A stretch of 64,000 nt of DNA from Archegozetes longisetosus (Eukaryota > Arthropoda > Arachnida > Sarcoptiformes > Trhypochthoniidae): the NCBI GenBank assembly GCA_018873245.2, contig JAEMBT020000003.1, positions 7,955,843 to 8,019,842 on the forward strand. The letters are read 5' to 3'. The first letter of the stretch is position 1. Each line of letters starts with the position of its first letter. Under the pieces are notes generated by a model, which saw only the letters and a program-made list of their open reading frames with translations, did not search any database and had not been told where the DNA came from. Positions 49,831 through 63,807 of the stretch are shown in pieces. The position numbers and the translations under genes are program-made.

Positions 49831-50867
49831 TGAGGTAACGATGGAATGTTACTTTTAAGTTGTTAGTGTGAGAAAATGCTGATTCATTCCTTTCAACAAT
49901 AACATCAAAATTATTAATAAAGCTATTTTTACTATATCAATATGTTTGTCAATAACTGCTCAAATTATACTCTACGCCACAACAATTGCCTTATTATTCG
50001 AAACTTTTGTTTGAGTATACCTTATCTTTTCCCACTGGATCCACTGTCAAACAGTAATAGACATTCCTTTCCAGGCTCTCTAATCAAAGGTTCATTATAA
50101 AGACAACATTTCTGCTTTTTATTGGTATTAATCATAATTTTTGCATAATTCACAAGTCATTATCTAAGTGAAGGGAATATCAAGTTTAAACATTTGTTTA
50201 TTTGCTCGTCAACCTCAACCTCATAGTATATGTCACTCTGAGTTTACATTGCATCACATTTATTATAGATTTTGATCCAAGCACAAGTGATAATACCAAA
50301 CATTTGTACTCGACAGCCATACCACACATACCATTCCATCGATAGTTTTACCTTCACTATAGACTTTGCTTTTATGCATTACCGGCTCTTCTTTTCTCAA
50401 TGTAATGACTCTCTAACAGAAGCTTAACTACGACAACACAAATTTAATATATTAACACATATTTACCTTATAAATAGTTTGAACAATTGATAGTTTCAAT
50501 AAAAAGAAGTTTGACAATATTGTACAATAAATTGAATTTGATGTGTTCTACTAAAAATCAAAATAAGTATATAAATAAATGTTATGTGTGCATTGAAGCT
50601 GTAGAATCAATAATATAAAGAATATACTGTATTAATGAAGTGTTAACAAGAAGGTTTCAATTTTTATTTCGCTCTTGATAAAACTTTAACCGACAAGAAT
50701 AAATGAAGATAAAAAATCTTATTCGAATGACAAAACCGACAATGAATTTTTGGCATCAGTTATCAACGATTAGATTGTCATTTGAAGCGTTGCGCGTCAT
50801 TTCAATTGGCGTTTCGCTTGTATTAGCAGGATAGATAGTATTCAAGTTTTATTTGCTCAAACAAAAG

Positions 50868-51143
50868 CAGTGTCGTAGCCGAGATTTTCAATCTGGGGAC
50901 TAGAAGTATGAAATTAAATGCTCTGATTTGTTGAGGCAAACGCACATTCACATTCAAATATCTACTAATTTGTTATGAAACCTTTTACTAATGCTTGTAA
51001 ACCTTAACAATAAGCTATAGATTGGTGCATCAAATAAGTACAGCTTCAAAGTTTTTGTCACATTTTTCAAGTACAGACCTACACTTCAACTTTTAAAAAA
51101 TCTCTGGGGCCATAGCCCCTAGTCATCGCTGGCTACAGCTGTG
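50868..51143. mobile_element. hAT-like non-autonomous element
   Basis: The left end CAGTGTCGTAGCCGAGATTT and the reverse complement of the right end (CACAGCTGTAGCCAGCGATG) share the GTAGCC core and a GGGG(A/C)-rich subterminal block, in the style of hAT ends. Flanks ACAAAA occur on both sides (before 50868 and after 51143), consistent with a degenerate target duplication. There is no transposase. Confidence 0.4.
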
Positions 51144-52479
51144 GACAAAAATGCTTCTTTTCTAACTTTTTTTATTTCCCTAATGAAGTAGTAATGAAGA
51201 GTTTAAAAACTAGGTATTGCTATCTCTGGAAATCATACTTGCAATTGAGTATCGTTGGAAGGTTCAATATAATATGAGAGAGTTTTCATATAAATCAAAT
51301 ATATTTCAGTAGTTGACTTGTAAAATATTCGTTAATTCTTACTAATTAATTTGCATAAGCATAGTATGAAATGTTTTGATATAATTGAAGGGCTAGACTT
51401 CTTAATGCCTAATAAGTGTTGAAAATAAAAAATCCAAAAGTGTTATGAACCAGTACTAATTACTTGACTGAGACTAAGACTGAAATCTAACTTGAGCTCA
51501 TAATTGAAAAGTGATCTGATTATAGTTTTGACAGTCAAATTAAACAAATAAATAGTGGCGTAAAGCTTATTGCGTTAGAACTATGTCGTTTAATCTTCAT
51601 TAGACTGAATAGATGTGTGATTATCGCTTAAACGACTTAATTTGACTGATCAATCAAATGTTAATTACATTTTGAACTGCGGCACATACAAATTCATAAA
51701 CCTTAGACTCGTTAATGAACCTTTAATTCTGTTGACTCTTGTAATCAAATTATAGGATCTAAGTCTAAGTTTTGATGAGTTTTGACGAACTGTAATACTA
51801 GGCGACTAAATACTAATTTAATCATTTGATTATGCTATTATTGTATTAAATTGAATGCTGACATAATGTATTTAAACAAAATGTGAATGGATCTTTTCGT
51901 TATACTGCTAAGAAAAGAACTCCATTTGGTAAGCATGCCATACAATAAAAGCAAAATTATCTAATTAGGCAATTAAGAGCGATCCAAGTGAAAGAAAACA
52001 AGGGATAAAGCAAACGAAGTGAATTGCAGCAATAATTCATAAGTGATTCATTATATTGTTTAGAATTGATAGCTTATGCAAACAAGTAATCGTTAATTAT
52101 CGAATCGATTCATGTAACGTCAATAGAGTGGTTCACTTGTATTAATTTGAAGTTGTAGTCGTATACGAGTAGTGTATATGAGTCTTATGAGTGCCACCCG
52201 CACTTCCAGCCCCTCAGGTATGTAATGTTTCGATAGGTAACACACCTTTTCCCTTGGATGCAGGCAAGCATAGCATAACTTTTAGGATTGCAACCAATTC
52301 AAAACTCACTGAAGCACTTCATTCATTTCTAAACCAGTCTTGCAGTCTTGCTGGTGGTGTACATGGTGTTAGTCAAGTGAATGTCTCATTGGTCTTAGAA
52401 TGTGTATGAGAGTGAGTGCGCAACCTTTTCCAGAATTACCTCTTGTGTTGAAGTAGGTTTGCTTTTAAAAGAAATAGTT

Positions 52480-52528
52480 GCGATTGAATTTACTTGCGAT
52501 TGAATCTACTTGCGATTCAATCTATTTG
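52480..52528. repeat. three-copy 16-bp tandem repeat
   Basis: Units TGCGATTGAATTTACT, TGCGATTGAATCTACT and TGCGATTCAATCTATT stand head to tail, about 370 bp upstream of the signal-peptide exon. Confidence 0.75.
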
Positions 52529-52891
52529 CTCAGTTTTAACTTTGGCTACTTAACTACTTTACTAAAGCAATGAAAGACTACAACCAATATTGTTCGACAC
52601 TTCAGTTATAACTTACAAACTATTTCAACAGTATATAAATCTTTACGTTCTTCTGCTTCAAACTATTTTTGTTTGTCATTAAACTACTAAAGCCATTGTT
52701 TATCATTATGCATATCATTAATGGTTGTCGAATCAATAGGAAACTACAAATGACAATGTCTTGTGTATAATTCATTTTTGAAAAGTCAAATCACGTTTCA
52801 GTTCGAAATTGTTTCAACAAAGAAGTCATTCAGATTAAGCAATCATTAAGAAAGCGCAAAGTTCTTATTAAAGAATAGAGACTCAACAATA

Positions 52892-52985
52892 ATGAACTTA
52901 AAAAAACAATTCAATCTCTGGTTTGAGATACTGTTTGCGAAACTCACATGCAGTCTTATTGTCACTCTTCTCATCAACTCGAAAG
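52892..52985 (+). CDS. signal-peptide exon of a secreted or membrane protein
   Basis: ATG 52892 opens a frame reading MNLKKQFNLWFEILFAKLTC then SLIVTLLINSK. A basic N-region is followed by a hydrophobic core ending in small/polar residues, a good signal peptide. It closes with a consensus donor (AAAG|GTAAGC) at phase 1. The downstream partner is uncertain. The exon at 63808 and the Ig-like mini-exon at 54539 are both on this strand and both accept phase 1. The nearest one would give a short Ig protein start; the far one implies a 10.8-kb intron. Confidence 0.6.
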
Positions 52986-53974
52986 GTAAGCTTTATTTCT
53001 TTTTAAATAGTATTTGTTTATCATTCAAACAATGCTTTACGGCATCTTTTAGTCCTCTGTAAAGCTTGCGATCTGTAGATTTGAAAACTTTTCGTATCTC
53101 TCAAGTTTATTATTGATTCGTTAGTCTCACAATGAAAACATTTAAAGAGCAATTAAGTTACGAAACGAATAAATGCTGGTTATTCCCAGTCCTAATTCTA
53201 ATACCGCTAGTCATGATTTACCAGAGTCAAATTTGAATTAACGTATGTTTCTCACTGAATCACGAATGGTACATAAAGCTTGAGGTAACGAAATTGATTG
53301 GAATAGATGATAGGTATGAATGGCCGGAAAGACAAAACTGTGTTAGAGTTAAATATTTACAAATGCGACTCACATATGAATGTGAATCAGTGATTGAGTG
53401 CTGCACACCCAACTTTAACCGTAAAATATCTATACCAGCCTAATGCCAAAATTCCATCACATCCTAATCGGTCATAAAACTCGAATTCATAACACTCTCT
53501 CAACATCTTTTAATTCAATAACTCTGAATAAGTCACGCTTTATTATTAGCATTATTTAGTTTTCACGCTTTCTCTCTAGCAGTGAATAATTGAAAGCCAC
53601 CCAAAATATTATCTTATGTGAAAAGTGTGAGCAATGCGTTTGAGTTACGTTAATATTGACTTATGAGAAGATGAATTTGATTATCTACTGACGAATGTTC
53701 GGTATATTTAATGGGAGAGCAGACTGTTATTAGAGTGATGTTTTAGGGCAAGATTTAGTGATGCCCTTCAAACTGTATAAGTTTGGCTAAACTTGAGTTT
53801 TCTTTCATTAGCTGGTGATTAGCGGAAAGAGTATAAGAGATGGCGATTGTATGTATGTTTATATCAATCACTGATAATGAGTAATGCCATTAATGATGCG
53901 GATTATAGTATAAATATACCGCCTGCCAGGTAACAGGTAGCTAAACATCCATCGTGGTTGGACCTGCCTGTTGT

Positions 53975-54155
53975 CACCGGAGGATGTAGTTGGGCTTTAA
54001 ACGGGGGGTACTCTTACGCTAGTTCTTCAATCGTACCATTACTTCCAAGCCTCTATGTCAATAACATGAATAATGTGAGCGACAGGTATGTCTTCTTGTT
54101 AAGGGTTTCACCATTTCCGGCCTTTGCAAACCTTAAACTGCGATCGTATTCACTT
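53975..54155 (+). repeat. dispersed repeat, copy B
   Basis: Partner of 49640-49830, containing CACCGGAGGATGTAGTTG, GACAGGTATGTC and TTTCACCATTTCCGGCC with TTTGCAAACCTTAAACTGCG. Similarity is patchy between blocks. Confidence 0.6.
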
Positions 54156-54538
54156 TTATGCCACTGAAACCTACCTATGCTCTACTGAAAACTGAAAACA
54201 CTGCTGGTGTGAGAAATTCAATAAATGCTCAGTCATGTATTGAACAATGAAATATAAATTATTTATAATCCTATTTCTTACGTCCCAATACAGAAGTCAA
54301 GTTTATGACTTATTTAAAAGCAATACTACTTCTCATATACAATCCAATAACTTGATGCTCGACTCGTAGCATTTGAATTTTCAATTCCAAAACTGTTTCA
54401 ATTTAATTATGTTTTTTGAAAATGTTTCTGAAAATTTCATTTGAAAAACGTCCACATTCTTCTGAAAAGCTCAACCATTAAAGTTAATAAATTGAGTTTT
54501 GTATACTTTCGGGGCTTTGCATTTAATTTTAATGACAG

Positions 54539-54589
54539 CCATTCCTGTGGTAACTCATGTTATTCTTGGAGATCAAAGTGAGCTGACCT
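54539..54589 (+). CDS. possible Ig-domain mini-exon (beaten-path-like)
   Basis: A 51-bp exon lies between TTTTAATGACAG and GTGAGT. It reads IPVVTHVILGDQSELT and the first base of the next codon, with TGT (Cys) if read through. The pattern P-x-V-x-x-G-(D)-x-x-x-L-x-C is the A-B strand start of a V-type Ig domain, as in arthropod Beat proteins. It is phase compatible with the signal-peptide exon at 52892. No following Ig exon (the W of strand C) was found before 63808, so it may be a remnant, or the gene may continue past the window. Confidence 0.35.
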
Positions 54590-55253
54590 GTGAGTTTTGA
54601 GGCATTTTTACTTTATAACTGAATTTCATTAAGTTTATCAAATCATCAAATTAAAGGTTTACATAACTTTGCGCGAATAATTATTTATTTGACAGAATTA
54701 TCTCATACTTGAAATAATCAAAACTATTTGTTTAATTAATAAACGTCAAGTCATTATTTCCTTATCAATAATGCAGCCAATCATTTATTATGAATAGGAA
54801 TGGATAGGGATAGCGACAGATAGGGATAGGAACAGGTGGGGTAGCAAAGAGATAGGCACACAAATAGGAATAGTAATGGATAGGTATTAACTGATTATGA
54901 TGTTCGCAATAGACGGCAAACCAAATCGTATTGAGTTATATGATAGCGGGCGTGGGTAGTGCTCGCCTGTCAGTGACCCTCAATCTCTAGGATAAGTGAT
55001 TTTCGTGTACTGCTCAACATATGTAAGCATTTCGGATTGACTGATGCTGTGCTATGAATTATTTAGCAAACAAACCGATTGCCTTTACATTTAATCCAAT
55101 CAAAATTGAGTGAAGAGTCCCTACCTTTTGAAAAAGTACTTCTATTTTTTTGATAGTTGCAGACTGGTGAAAGTGCAACAAACAAAACCAAACATAATTG
55201 ATAGACTTCAAGTTGTTAAGGCATAGATTGAACAAATGATTGGACATCACTAA

Positions 55254-55375
55254 ACAATTTTGATTCCCTACCGATGTAGAAATGATGCGATTCACTAATA
55301 ACGAGACTGCACTGCAAATTTGTTAGGTATGAGTACCTGTTCGCACGCTCGGTAGGGAACAAAATATTTAATAAT
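55254..55375. repeat. inverted repeat, possibly a small MITE
   Basis: ATTTTGATTCCCTACCGA on the left and its imperfect reverse complement CGGTAGGGAACAAAAT on the right, about 17 bp each, enclosing about 85 bp. Confidence 0.4.
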
Positions 55376-57295
55376 ATTGAAATAGATTGAAAAAGTTTCA
55401 AATCAAAAACCTTGAAATTTGAGACCCTTTCAGGCGAAAGGCAATCATCGAAACATTAAGCACAAACAATTATTTTTGTTTGTAGCTAATTATGATACTC
55501 TTCATTTGCACATCCTCTCGATCGGCAATCAAGCGTTTTAATAATAAACTATTTACTAAACTATGAAAATATGCAGAGGAAGTCATTTTAAGGGATATGA
55601 ATCTGTTAATCACTGCATTACCAATATTTCGTTGTTCAGTTTGTACAGTATTTGTACAGTAACAGAGCTGACAAACTCTTGTCGATGAGAAATGATACTA
55701 CTTTCCAGCATTATCATCATTATTATTGCCTTATTTTAGGTTTAATGGTCACGAAATCAATGATTGAGAAAAGACGGTTTTGAAAAGTTGCGACTTAAAT
55801 GCTAACTACAACATTTATGAGATGCACATTAACAATACTGAAGCCCCGCAATACTACGATCACTATACTTTTATTTTTTTTCATTGGCATGATATCCCAT
55901 GCATTAATCTGTTGCAAACTATTGTCATTAAACTTGCACACAATAGTTATTAAACGTATGATTTTTAATAGTCGAATAGAAGCGAATCTTTTTTCAAGCT
56001 ATCATTTCGAAAAATGAGCAAATAATACAAACAGAGTTGCTTTTGATGAAGATATGAAGGCGTAATAATTGTTGCAAAGCTAAGCATATAGTCCTCTAAC
56101 TGTAGCAAATTATCGTTTGTATTGTTATTTTTCAATTTTTATATGGGACAAAGAATGCATCGTAATTATGGTTATGCAAAAAAGATTATTATTTGTGTAG
56201 AGCATAGCATCACTATTATAAGACATAAACTCATACAATAGATATTCATAGTGTAGTTCCTTTATAGCGAGCGGACTATTTTGCTTTTGAAAAAATCATT
56301 TTAATCATGTAAAGCATGAGCAGTGAGTGGGTGGTCGACAAATAAATGAAACTGAGAAGATGGTTGAGAGAAGTGTTCATATGGTAGAAATTTCATAGTA
56401 AGTTAGTGGCGCATTGGCAAGATGGAAGATTTAGTGAGGTGCTTTAGTGAGGTGCGGCGGTGTCTTTTGTCTTAAAAACGACTTTTCTATTCTCCAACTG
56501 ATTGGCGAGTACCACTCCCGAGCACGTGTAGTTGCCCTTTAACCCTCCACCCCAGGTATCTACTTCTTAATGCTTCTCCACCCTGAGCCTATTTCAAGAC
56601 GCTTGCAGTTGATCTAAGGCTGACTCTCTTTATTCTTCACCAGTGAAATATAGATCGAGTTAAATGAGCCAAAGTTTGCGTTTTAGTTAAATTCCTGCAT
56701 TAACTTAAATGAGCTGAAAATGTAGTTAAGACAGTGATATGGAAAACAGGGAGTGGTTCACCACTTCATATACATGTACACTACACTTGTCGACATGAAC
56801 AGTGATTTGTTAGCGACCATTTCTCTCTAAATAATCATCAGTCAAGAAATACAGTCTTCAGGTAGCTGTAAGTCTGGCCCTAACTAGAAGCCGATATTGT
56901 GCAAAGTTTTTAGAAGTGATACTTTTCAAGGTTGAGCTTTTCAATACTTTTAGCTTTAATTCTAAAGCAGAGCTAATGGTTGGTCGGACAAAAGTTATTG
57001 GAAACTTATTCAAAACTATTGACCAGTTGCCATAAAGGCATTTCAATTGAGTTTATTGAACAACTTATACTATTTAAGAGAGTGGTAGCCATACAGCAAT
57101 TTAGTTATGCTATAAATCTAAAGAGTAAGTATGCGGTAGTGGTCTGTAGTGTCAACTAGTAGCCAATTGCAGCCCTCAAAGTGTATGCTAATAGCTGTGG
57201 ATCGGAAGAATTTGAATCGCATTTGACTCGCTCCCCATCTGATAATAATGGCAAAAGCGTGAAACTATTCAAATGAAGGCAAAGTGAGGGTAGAC

Positions 57296-57345
57296 TACAC
57301 TAGCAGTACACTAGCTCTACACTAGCTCTACACTAGTAACTCAAT
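57296..57345. repeat. short tandem repeat (CTCTACACTAG)
   Basis: About four units of 11 bp, TACACTAGCTC-type, with small variation. Confidence 0.7.
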
Positions 57346-57429
57346 GGATAATAAACTAACCTCTCGTTATAACTGTCACACTGCAATCATATCTGCATTG
57401 TCGTTACCCGCAATTTGCAGTCCAATGCA

Positions 57430-57475
57430 TAGAGTATGCCTAAAGTATGCCCAAAGTATGCCCAAAGTATGCCTA
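57430..57475. repeat. short tandem repeat (CCCAAAGTATG)
   Basis: Four units of 11 bp: GAGTATGCCTA, AAGTATGCCCA, AAGTATGCCCA, AAGTATGCCTA. It lies 85 bp after another 11-bp array of unrelated unit sequence. Confidence 0.75.
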
Positions 57476-60400
57476 CACCACACCACCACTCATTGGTCAC
57501 TTCACCTAACTTAGAGCTCCTTTTTAGAAGTTTACGATTCGAAACCAATTGTCAAAAGTGATTGTAAAGCTGTTTGACTCGATGAAAAATGAAGGTCCAT
57601 CAGCGGTCCATCAGAGGTGTGTATGTGTGCTCTCTGTTTCTGTTGAGCTGATGTCCCAATGCTTTTGAGCCCCTTTTGGCCCCTTCCACACCCAGTGTTT
57701 CTAAAATATTCGTTTGAGAGCTAGATATTTACAGGCCTGGAGCTTTTCCACCTTTCGACAAAGTATACCGATATCCGGGTTGACGGCGACGATAAGTTTA
57801 AACAAAAATAAGTGCAGCTCTCAAAAAGCAAAAGCTTTGCATCAAAACTATTTATCGCCAGTTATTTTTTAGTAGTCGCGTGGGCTTGGTATCAGTCGGA
57901 TGAGCCATTTCTTGGACTAGATCTGGGCGTTTGGAATACGAGTTTTGCCATTTTTAACTTTATGATTACCTTTAAACATATAGCCTATCATGAATAGGGT
58001 TGGGCTACTATTTGCATTCTATCCTGGATTGCAACAAATGTTCCCATGAAAATGAAAGTAGTTTTATAGAATAATGTATCAAATGTTCATAACATTTCAC
58101 TTTAGTTATGCTTAAGCTTAATTCAAATCCGCCCGCTCTCTAATTGTTGCAGAGCTCTGTCAAATTGATCATTTTTCCAAATATTAACTAATCTCATATT
58201 TTCTCATGAAAGCCCTAATTTTTAATCCGATTACTCTAAAAACACTGTTCCGCCTTTAAATTTTATGATCTTTTCTTAATCATTACAAGTTATCAAATTT
58301 CATTATAAACTTAGAACATAATAAACCTGAGATTTGCATTATTTTTCACATATTTTGATTATATTGCATTTTGTCGGCTTTTATTGAATCTAATTTGAAA
58401 CGAAGTTCTTTCAAACCTGAAATTTTTGTTTTAGTTGAAAAACTTTAGAGGATTTATATAAGGCTCATGCCTAAAGATCAAATGACCCATGAATTTGCGA
58501 GTACTTAAAAAAATTAATGACTTTTGAAGAGAAAGTCAAGTTAGAAGACATGACTGACAATGTGGAACCGATTCACAATAGTGATTGTGATATCTTGTGT
58601 TTTCTCAAATAACTAAAGTCAATCTTGTAGTGAAAGTCATATTCAATTGTTAAATGAGTGAATTTTTTTCGCATAAAAACTATTCCTTTGCAACTTTCAA
58701 TTTGTTTTTCTCGAGTTTACTAAACTTGAACAATTCCAAATCTATAATGGTTTTTGTCAACTTGATTTTCATACAAATTTTCATTATTTCGCTCAAACTA
58801 TTAACTGTTTGATATAAGAGAAAATGGTAGATTTCTGATTTGTAGATAATCCATTAAGTTTCCACAAGCAACTTTAGTACTTTTCCCTAACTTTGGCAAC
58901 TATTGTGTTTCCGTTCAGGAATGCTTTTTAACTCTAAAAGCCATCCTTCACTTGAAAACTTCATAAGTTATTGACGGATTGATTTTCAATTACCTTTGCA
59001 TTATCTAGAATTGTGATGAGGAATTCTTGTGTATTTTGTAAGGGTTTCGAAAAATGGTGAAACGGTGGAAGTTGAAACTACAACTGAAAAGCAGTTTCAA
59101 GTTTTGTAGTGGTTGTATCTAAATGACTGAATTAAAAGCTACTGAATTCCAAAGTCAAGTTAGTAAGAAAAAAGCTTAAAAACAAAATAATTCATTAGAC
59201 GTTTATAAATTAGTTGATATGATAAGCAGAAGCACGACTAGAAGAAGTAGGACTCGAACAAGCGAGCCTTCTTAAGATAGTTTGATATAATATTTGATTA
59301 CAGTATAGAGACTGAATTATTATTGTCCAATTAGTTTTCAATATTTAATTTTGCACGAATGCTTACATCAAATAGAAGCTGAAGAGTGAGTTTTATAATT
59401 AAATTCAAGTGCATATCTCGCGAGCAAGACTCGTCTGGCTCGCCCTAGCATTCTACTGATCTATTTTAGATATGACATTTGGAAAGCATATAATGCACTC
59501 CTGAGACGTGCTCAACGGAGTAAGGGTTACGAAAAACTACACTCAAAACTAAAACCATTTGTTAAAGACCTGAAGCGAAAACCACTGTTTGAGTACAAAT
59601 GAGACGGAAAGTTGATCTATATAGAAATAAGAAACAAGTAATGAATATAACCTTGTTTCTTCTACGGTAAAGAAATAGACATTCTTATGGAAGTACTTTT
59701 CTGGGATCATTAATAACATCCGGATCAAATCAGCTGACCGTGACTTCATTCACTTCTGTACACTACTGGCTAACTATTTCTCTTAAACCCTAAGCATTGC
59801 CTTCAATGCCTCTTCGCTCAATTGAACAAAATTCTATCTTTTGATAGACAGTTCTGTAAACTTGCGTAAAGTGATTATGAACTTGATGTGCAAATACTTG
59901 CTTTCATAAACCAATACCTCTTATTGAGGATACTCTCCGCAAGCATTTGTATTCATAAACTTAGTTGACTGTAGCAAACATTCAAATGGGATTTAAAGTT
60001 TAAAGTACAGAATAACGTCAATTCGATCGGAAGATTAAACGGCTATAACGTGACCAACAGGAAAACATTTGCTTATTTTTATTTTTTACTTTTGTTTAAT
60101 CATAGAGGAAATCATAAGTATGTCATTAAAAATTGTTCCATTATTTGTGGCAACAAAGCAGGAAAACGTTATAAAATTATGCAAAACCTGATATCTCAAG
60201 CACTGGTTAGCAAAGAGTTGTACAGTTGGTCGGCTCAGTGCTATAGAGCTCTATCTCCAATTGAAATCATTTTACAGACATCATACAATAGCACTGACCC
60301 ACGAATTTCAGTTGTCAAACAAATTAAACCCATTTTTGTTATTTCTTATTTCTGGAAAATAATAACAATGAACCGAATGACCAGAGAATTGAGACTCGAA

Positions 60401-63400
60401 TACAATGATCTTGAAGAAAAAAACACCAACTACTTAAACAGCTGTCATACATGGAGATAGTTAGAAATAAACAGAACACGTAAAAATAATTGTTGTTCAC
60501 AACAGGATCCATATAATGACCCCTTTTTGGGGCATAACCGACCATATGGAGTAAAGAGATGGCCAAATCAGTTTAGTTGTCAGGGACCACTGGCATAGAC
60601 ACTCCGCTGGCACGCGCTTCACAGATCAAAAGTCTATCTTTTTATAATTACCTTAAGAGAAGGCCCATAAAACTCACTGACAAATGAGTGAATGCATGCA
60701 TCAATTACTACTCTATTCATATGAAATAGTCTTCAACAGAAGTAGTAATCATCACAATATCATTCATAATGGTATTCAAATACTTATGAGATTGTCTTTG
60801 TCTGTCGTTTGTTCACTTTTTGTGATAAAAGCCCTGAACAAAGCCATCAATAGATTAGATGTGATGCCTCGAGGGCAGGACGTTATTTCCTGCACATGCA
60901 AGTCAACGAGCATATCGAAAAAGACGACCTCCATCAGCGCATTGCCATCAATGCTACTCTTGAAGTGACACTTTTGCTCTCTTCTTACTCACTGAAGCGA
61001 ACACACAATTTTCTTATACGTTTCCTGTTATACTCTGTAAAAAACATCAACAGGTGATGCCAATCTTGCAAAATTGTTTTGGTCAATCACTACTTCAATT
61101 CCAATTGAATGTTGCATTTGAAGAGTAACTTACAAACTATGTAGTTATAGTTACACTTATACTTACTGTTAGTGTGCACTTATCTATACAGTACTGGTTA
61201 TATGCGATACTATTTATTTTTTCGTATTCTACTCAACATCAAGGATGTGGTTTTCGGGTCTGATGATTGCCGATCAGAGCCGAATTGATTAAAGAAGTAA
61301 ATCTATTAAAACTTAAAGCATATATTTTTTTGGCGTATAATTATTTATTATTAAGGACTTGAATCCTAAAATCCATAAATCTTGACATTTTACTGCGACT
61401 GTCATTAAAATATTATTGCGAATATATTTTTTTCAAATGTAGTAAACTTATAGCCAATAATGGGACCTAAGGCCAGACTAGGCTTCTTCTAATTGCTTTG
61501 CGTTACATATTAGAGCGACACACCTTTCGAGTGTCTGGCATGTTTTAGGTGCGTGAAATTCCATTGCATCTTCTAAAAAATCTTACACAAAAACTTTAAC
61601 TATTACAATATGTCAGCTCTCCGATTCACACTAAATAACCAAACATCAACCTCAACACTAAATTGTCTTATTTTCATTCGACAAACACTTCAATGAAAAG
61701 CAAAGAAAAACATTTTTGAGAGCTTGCATGAGATAAAAAATAAATAGAAAACTTTCTTTCAAAACATTTTGCATTGGAAAGCATTTTGTTTGATAAGTGT
61801 GATTATCATATATTATAATGAAATACACATTTGTGTTTGGATTGCATGCGATTGGATTATTATTTTTAAGGAATAGTTATTAGAATTGACCAAAGAATAA
61901 TTTGGTTCATTCAGTTGGCTATTTGAAAAGCTTGCAACGCATGGATGGCTCTATGATCGGTACGACAGGTGCAACTCATCTATTTTCCAATTGAGCACTA
62001 CTGTACTGCGAGTACAGCTTATTAGGAATTTAGCTATAAAGGGACAACAATAAAGTTGAATGAGTGTGCATTTTTGGTGCATTTAATTACAAACAATAGC
62101 ATAATGAAGGGGAGAGAGAGAGAAAATTAGGGTTTGGCTTATTAAAAGCGCTAATGATGTAAAAACCATTGCTGAGAACTGCATTTAAGTTTGTAAACTG
62201 AGGTCAACAAGTGTTGTGTGCTCTATAGTAATTGCGTGATTCCTTTATAACGTGCTATATTACCCAAATAATGCACGAATGAATTTCGACAATAGCAGTC
62301 ATCTCATTAATAATGTTCGCCATACAATTCCATAAGTTATAGATTTAGTTTCCAAATTTCTACAATTAACCTTATGCTTAACTAATGCAGATTTCGATTG
62401 CAAGCTATGCACCTATTTTCCTGTTATGAAAATGAAAACATTTTTCATATCAACTTTGTTTGAGTTAGTCTTGATTAATATGAATATTTGTGGATAGGGT
62501 TTGAAAGGGCAAAATAGCTTTTGAGTCATGTTGAAACTTATATATTCAAAAATATAATGAAAAATAGTTTTATCTTTCTTGTGCAACTAATTGCATCAGT
62601 AAAGTTAACCATCCCAAGAATCTTCGGTGGATCAGTATAGTGTCACGCAAGTCGTGGGAAATCGCATTTAGCAACTCATAGATTTGATTGAAATTGGGAT
62701 ATAAACTGAAATGTTGAGTTTGAGCCGCACCTTAATTCCTTAGAGCACAAATTTTCGTACTAAACTTGTATAAATTATAAGTGCGGCCAAACTTTATGTG
62801 ATCAGAAAACAAAATATCAAAACATTTTATTATTATTAACTTTGTTTATTCTTATGACCTTTTTCATTACATAATTGCTTATTTCAGACGTATTCCTCTG
62901 AGTATTTGATCACAATCCTCTACTATATAAAAACAACTCCAAATTCTCACTTTTTATGATTGATCGTTCCATCAGGATCTTATCAGTCCAGCTTAAGCCT
63001 ACTTACCGAAGGTGTAGAATCTAATAATCTGCTACATTTGTCTACAGTATATCACATTGACATGATTCCAAGATTTTGATTGAAATAAATTAGACTCCAA
63101 TAAAGTTATTAGCATACTATTTGATTCAATACAATTACCTGATAAATAATTGATTTGAGGAACACGATGAAAATCGTGAAATTTCATTATTTCTTCCATA
63201 CTTGACATACACTGAATTGAGTTGTGCTGAACGAATCCAAAGAATTTCAATTACTTTTTCAAAAATAGCTTATTATATTTGTCTGAATTAGTTATGTATT
63301 ACTCGTAAAATTTGTAAAGAAAAAATCTTTTCCAGTCTGAGGCATCAAAAAAGAAAAGAAATTAAGAGAATAAAACTGACTTAAACCAGTGGTCATTTAC

Positions 63401-63807
63401 CTCATAGATTAAGATTGTTGAGCAATTCTGTGCAATTCAACATTTTTCCCACTGTATTATTCGAGTACATAACAGGTGAAAAGTGTTTTACCTGTTTTTC
63501 TCGTAATTGCTCTTTTCTCATAAAAATATAATAACAGTTTTAATATGAATAAATGTAACTTTTCAGACAGGCTCGCTTCTTCTAGATAGCATTTTTTTCA
63601 TAGAGTGCCCTCGAGATCGTGTTGGTCATTGTATCTCAAAACTAGTCATGAAAATAGTCTTAATTATAATGAGACCGAGTCATTTGTCATATAGTTAGAA
63701 CAAAATTAATGTAATTTTGAACAAATCAATTCTCGAATAACCTAACACTATATGAAAAAGAAATGATGATTTTGCAAATTAATTCATTTGAATGATCTAA
63801 TTTGCAG

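Larger units (their letters stand above)
48492..52891. other. gene-poor interval with repeats
   Basis: No supported exon. It holds one copy of a dispersed repeat (49640-49830), a hAT-like inverted-repeat element (50868-51143) and a 16-bp tandem repeat (52480-52528). A GTATGT donor at 52215 after a short ATG-containing stretch could be an untranslated first exon, but I cannot support it. Confidence 0.4.
54590..63807. other. long non-coding stretch, probably intronic
   Basis: 9.2 kb with no supported exon. It includes degenerate GATAGGAATA simple repeats (54790-54895), an inverted repeat around CCCTACCGA (55254-55375), a duplicated TTTAGTGAGGTGC (56430-56456) and two 11-bp tandem arrays (57296-57345, 57430-57475). 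Plus-strand ORFs of 94-136 codons at 60050-60460 and 60684-60968 match no family and show no splice or start context that I can defend. Confidence 0.4.

Noticed and set aside
60050..60460. 136-codon plus-strand ORF in the long 3' stretch
   Set aside because: No family resemblance, low-complexity hydrophobic start and no promoter or splice support. ORFs of this size occur by chance at this base composition, and it lies in what is probably an intron.
60684..60968. 94-codon plus-strand ORF
   Set aside because: No similarity, no splice sites and mixed composition; treated as chance.
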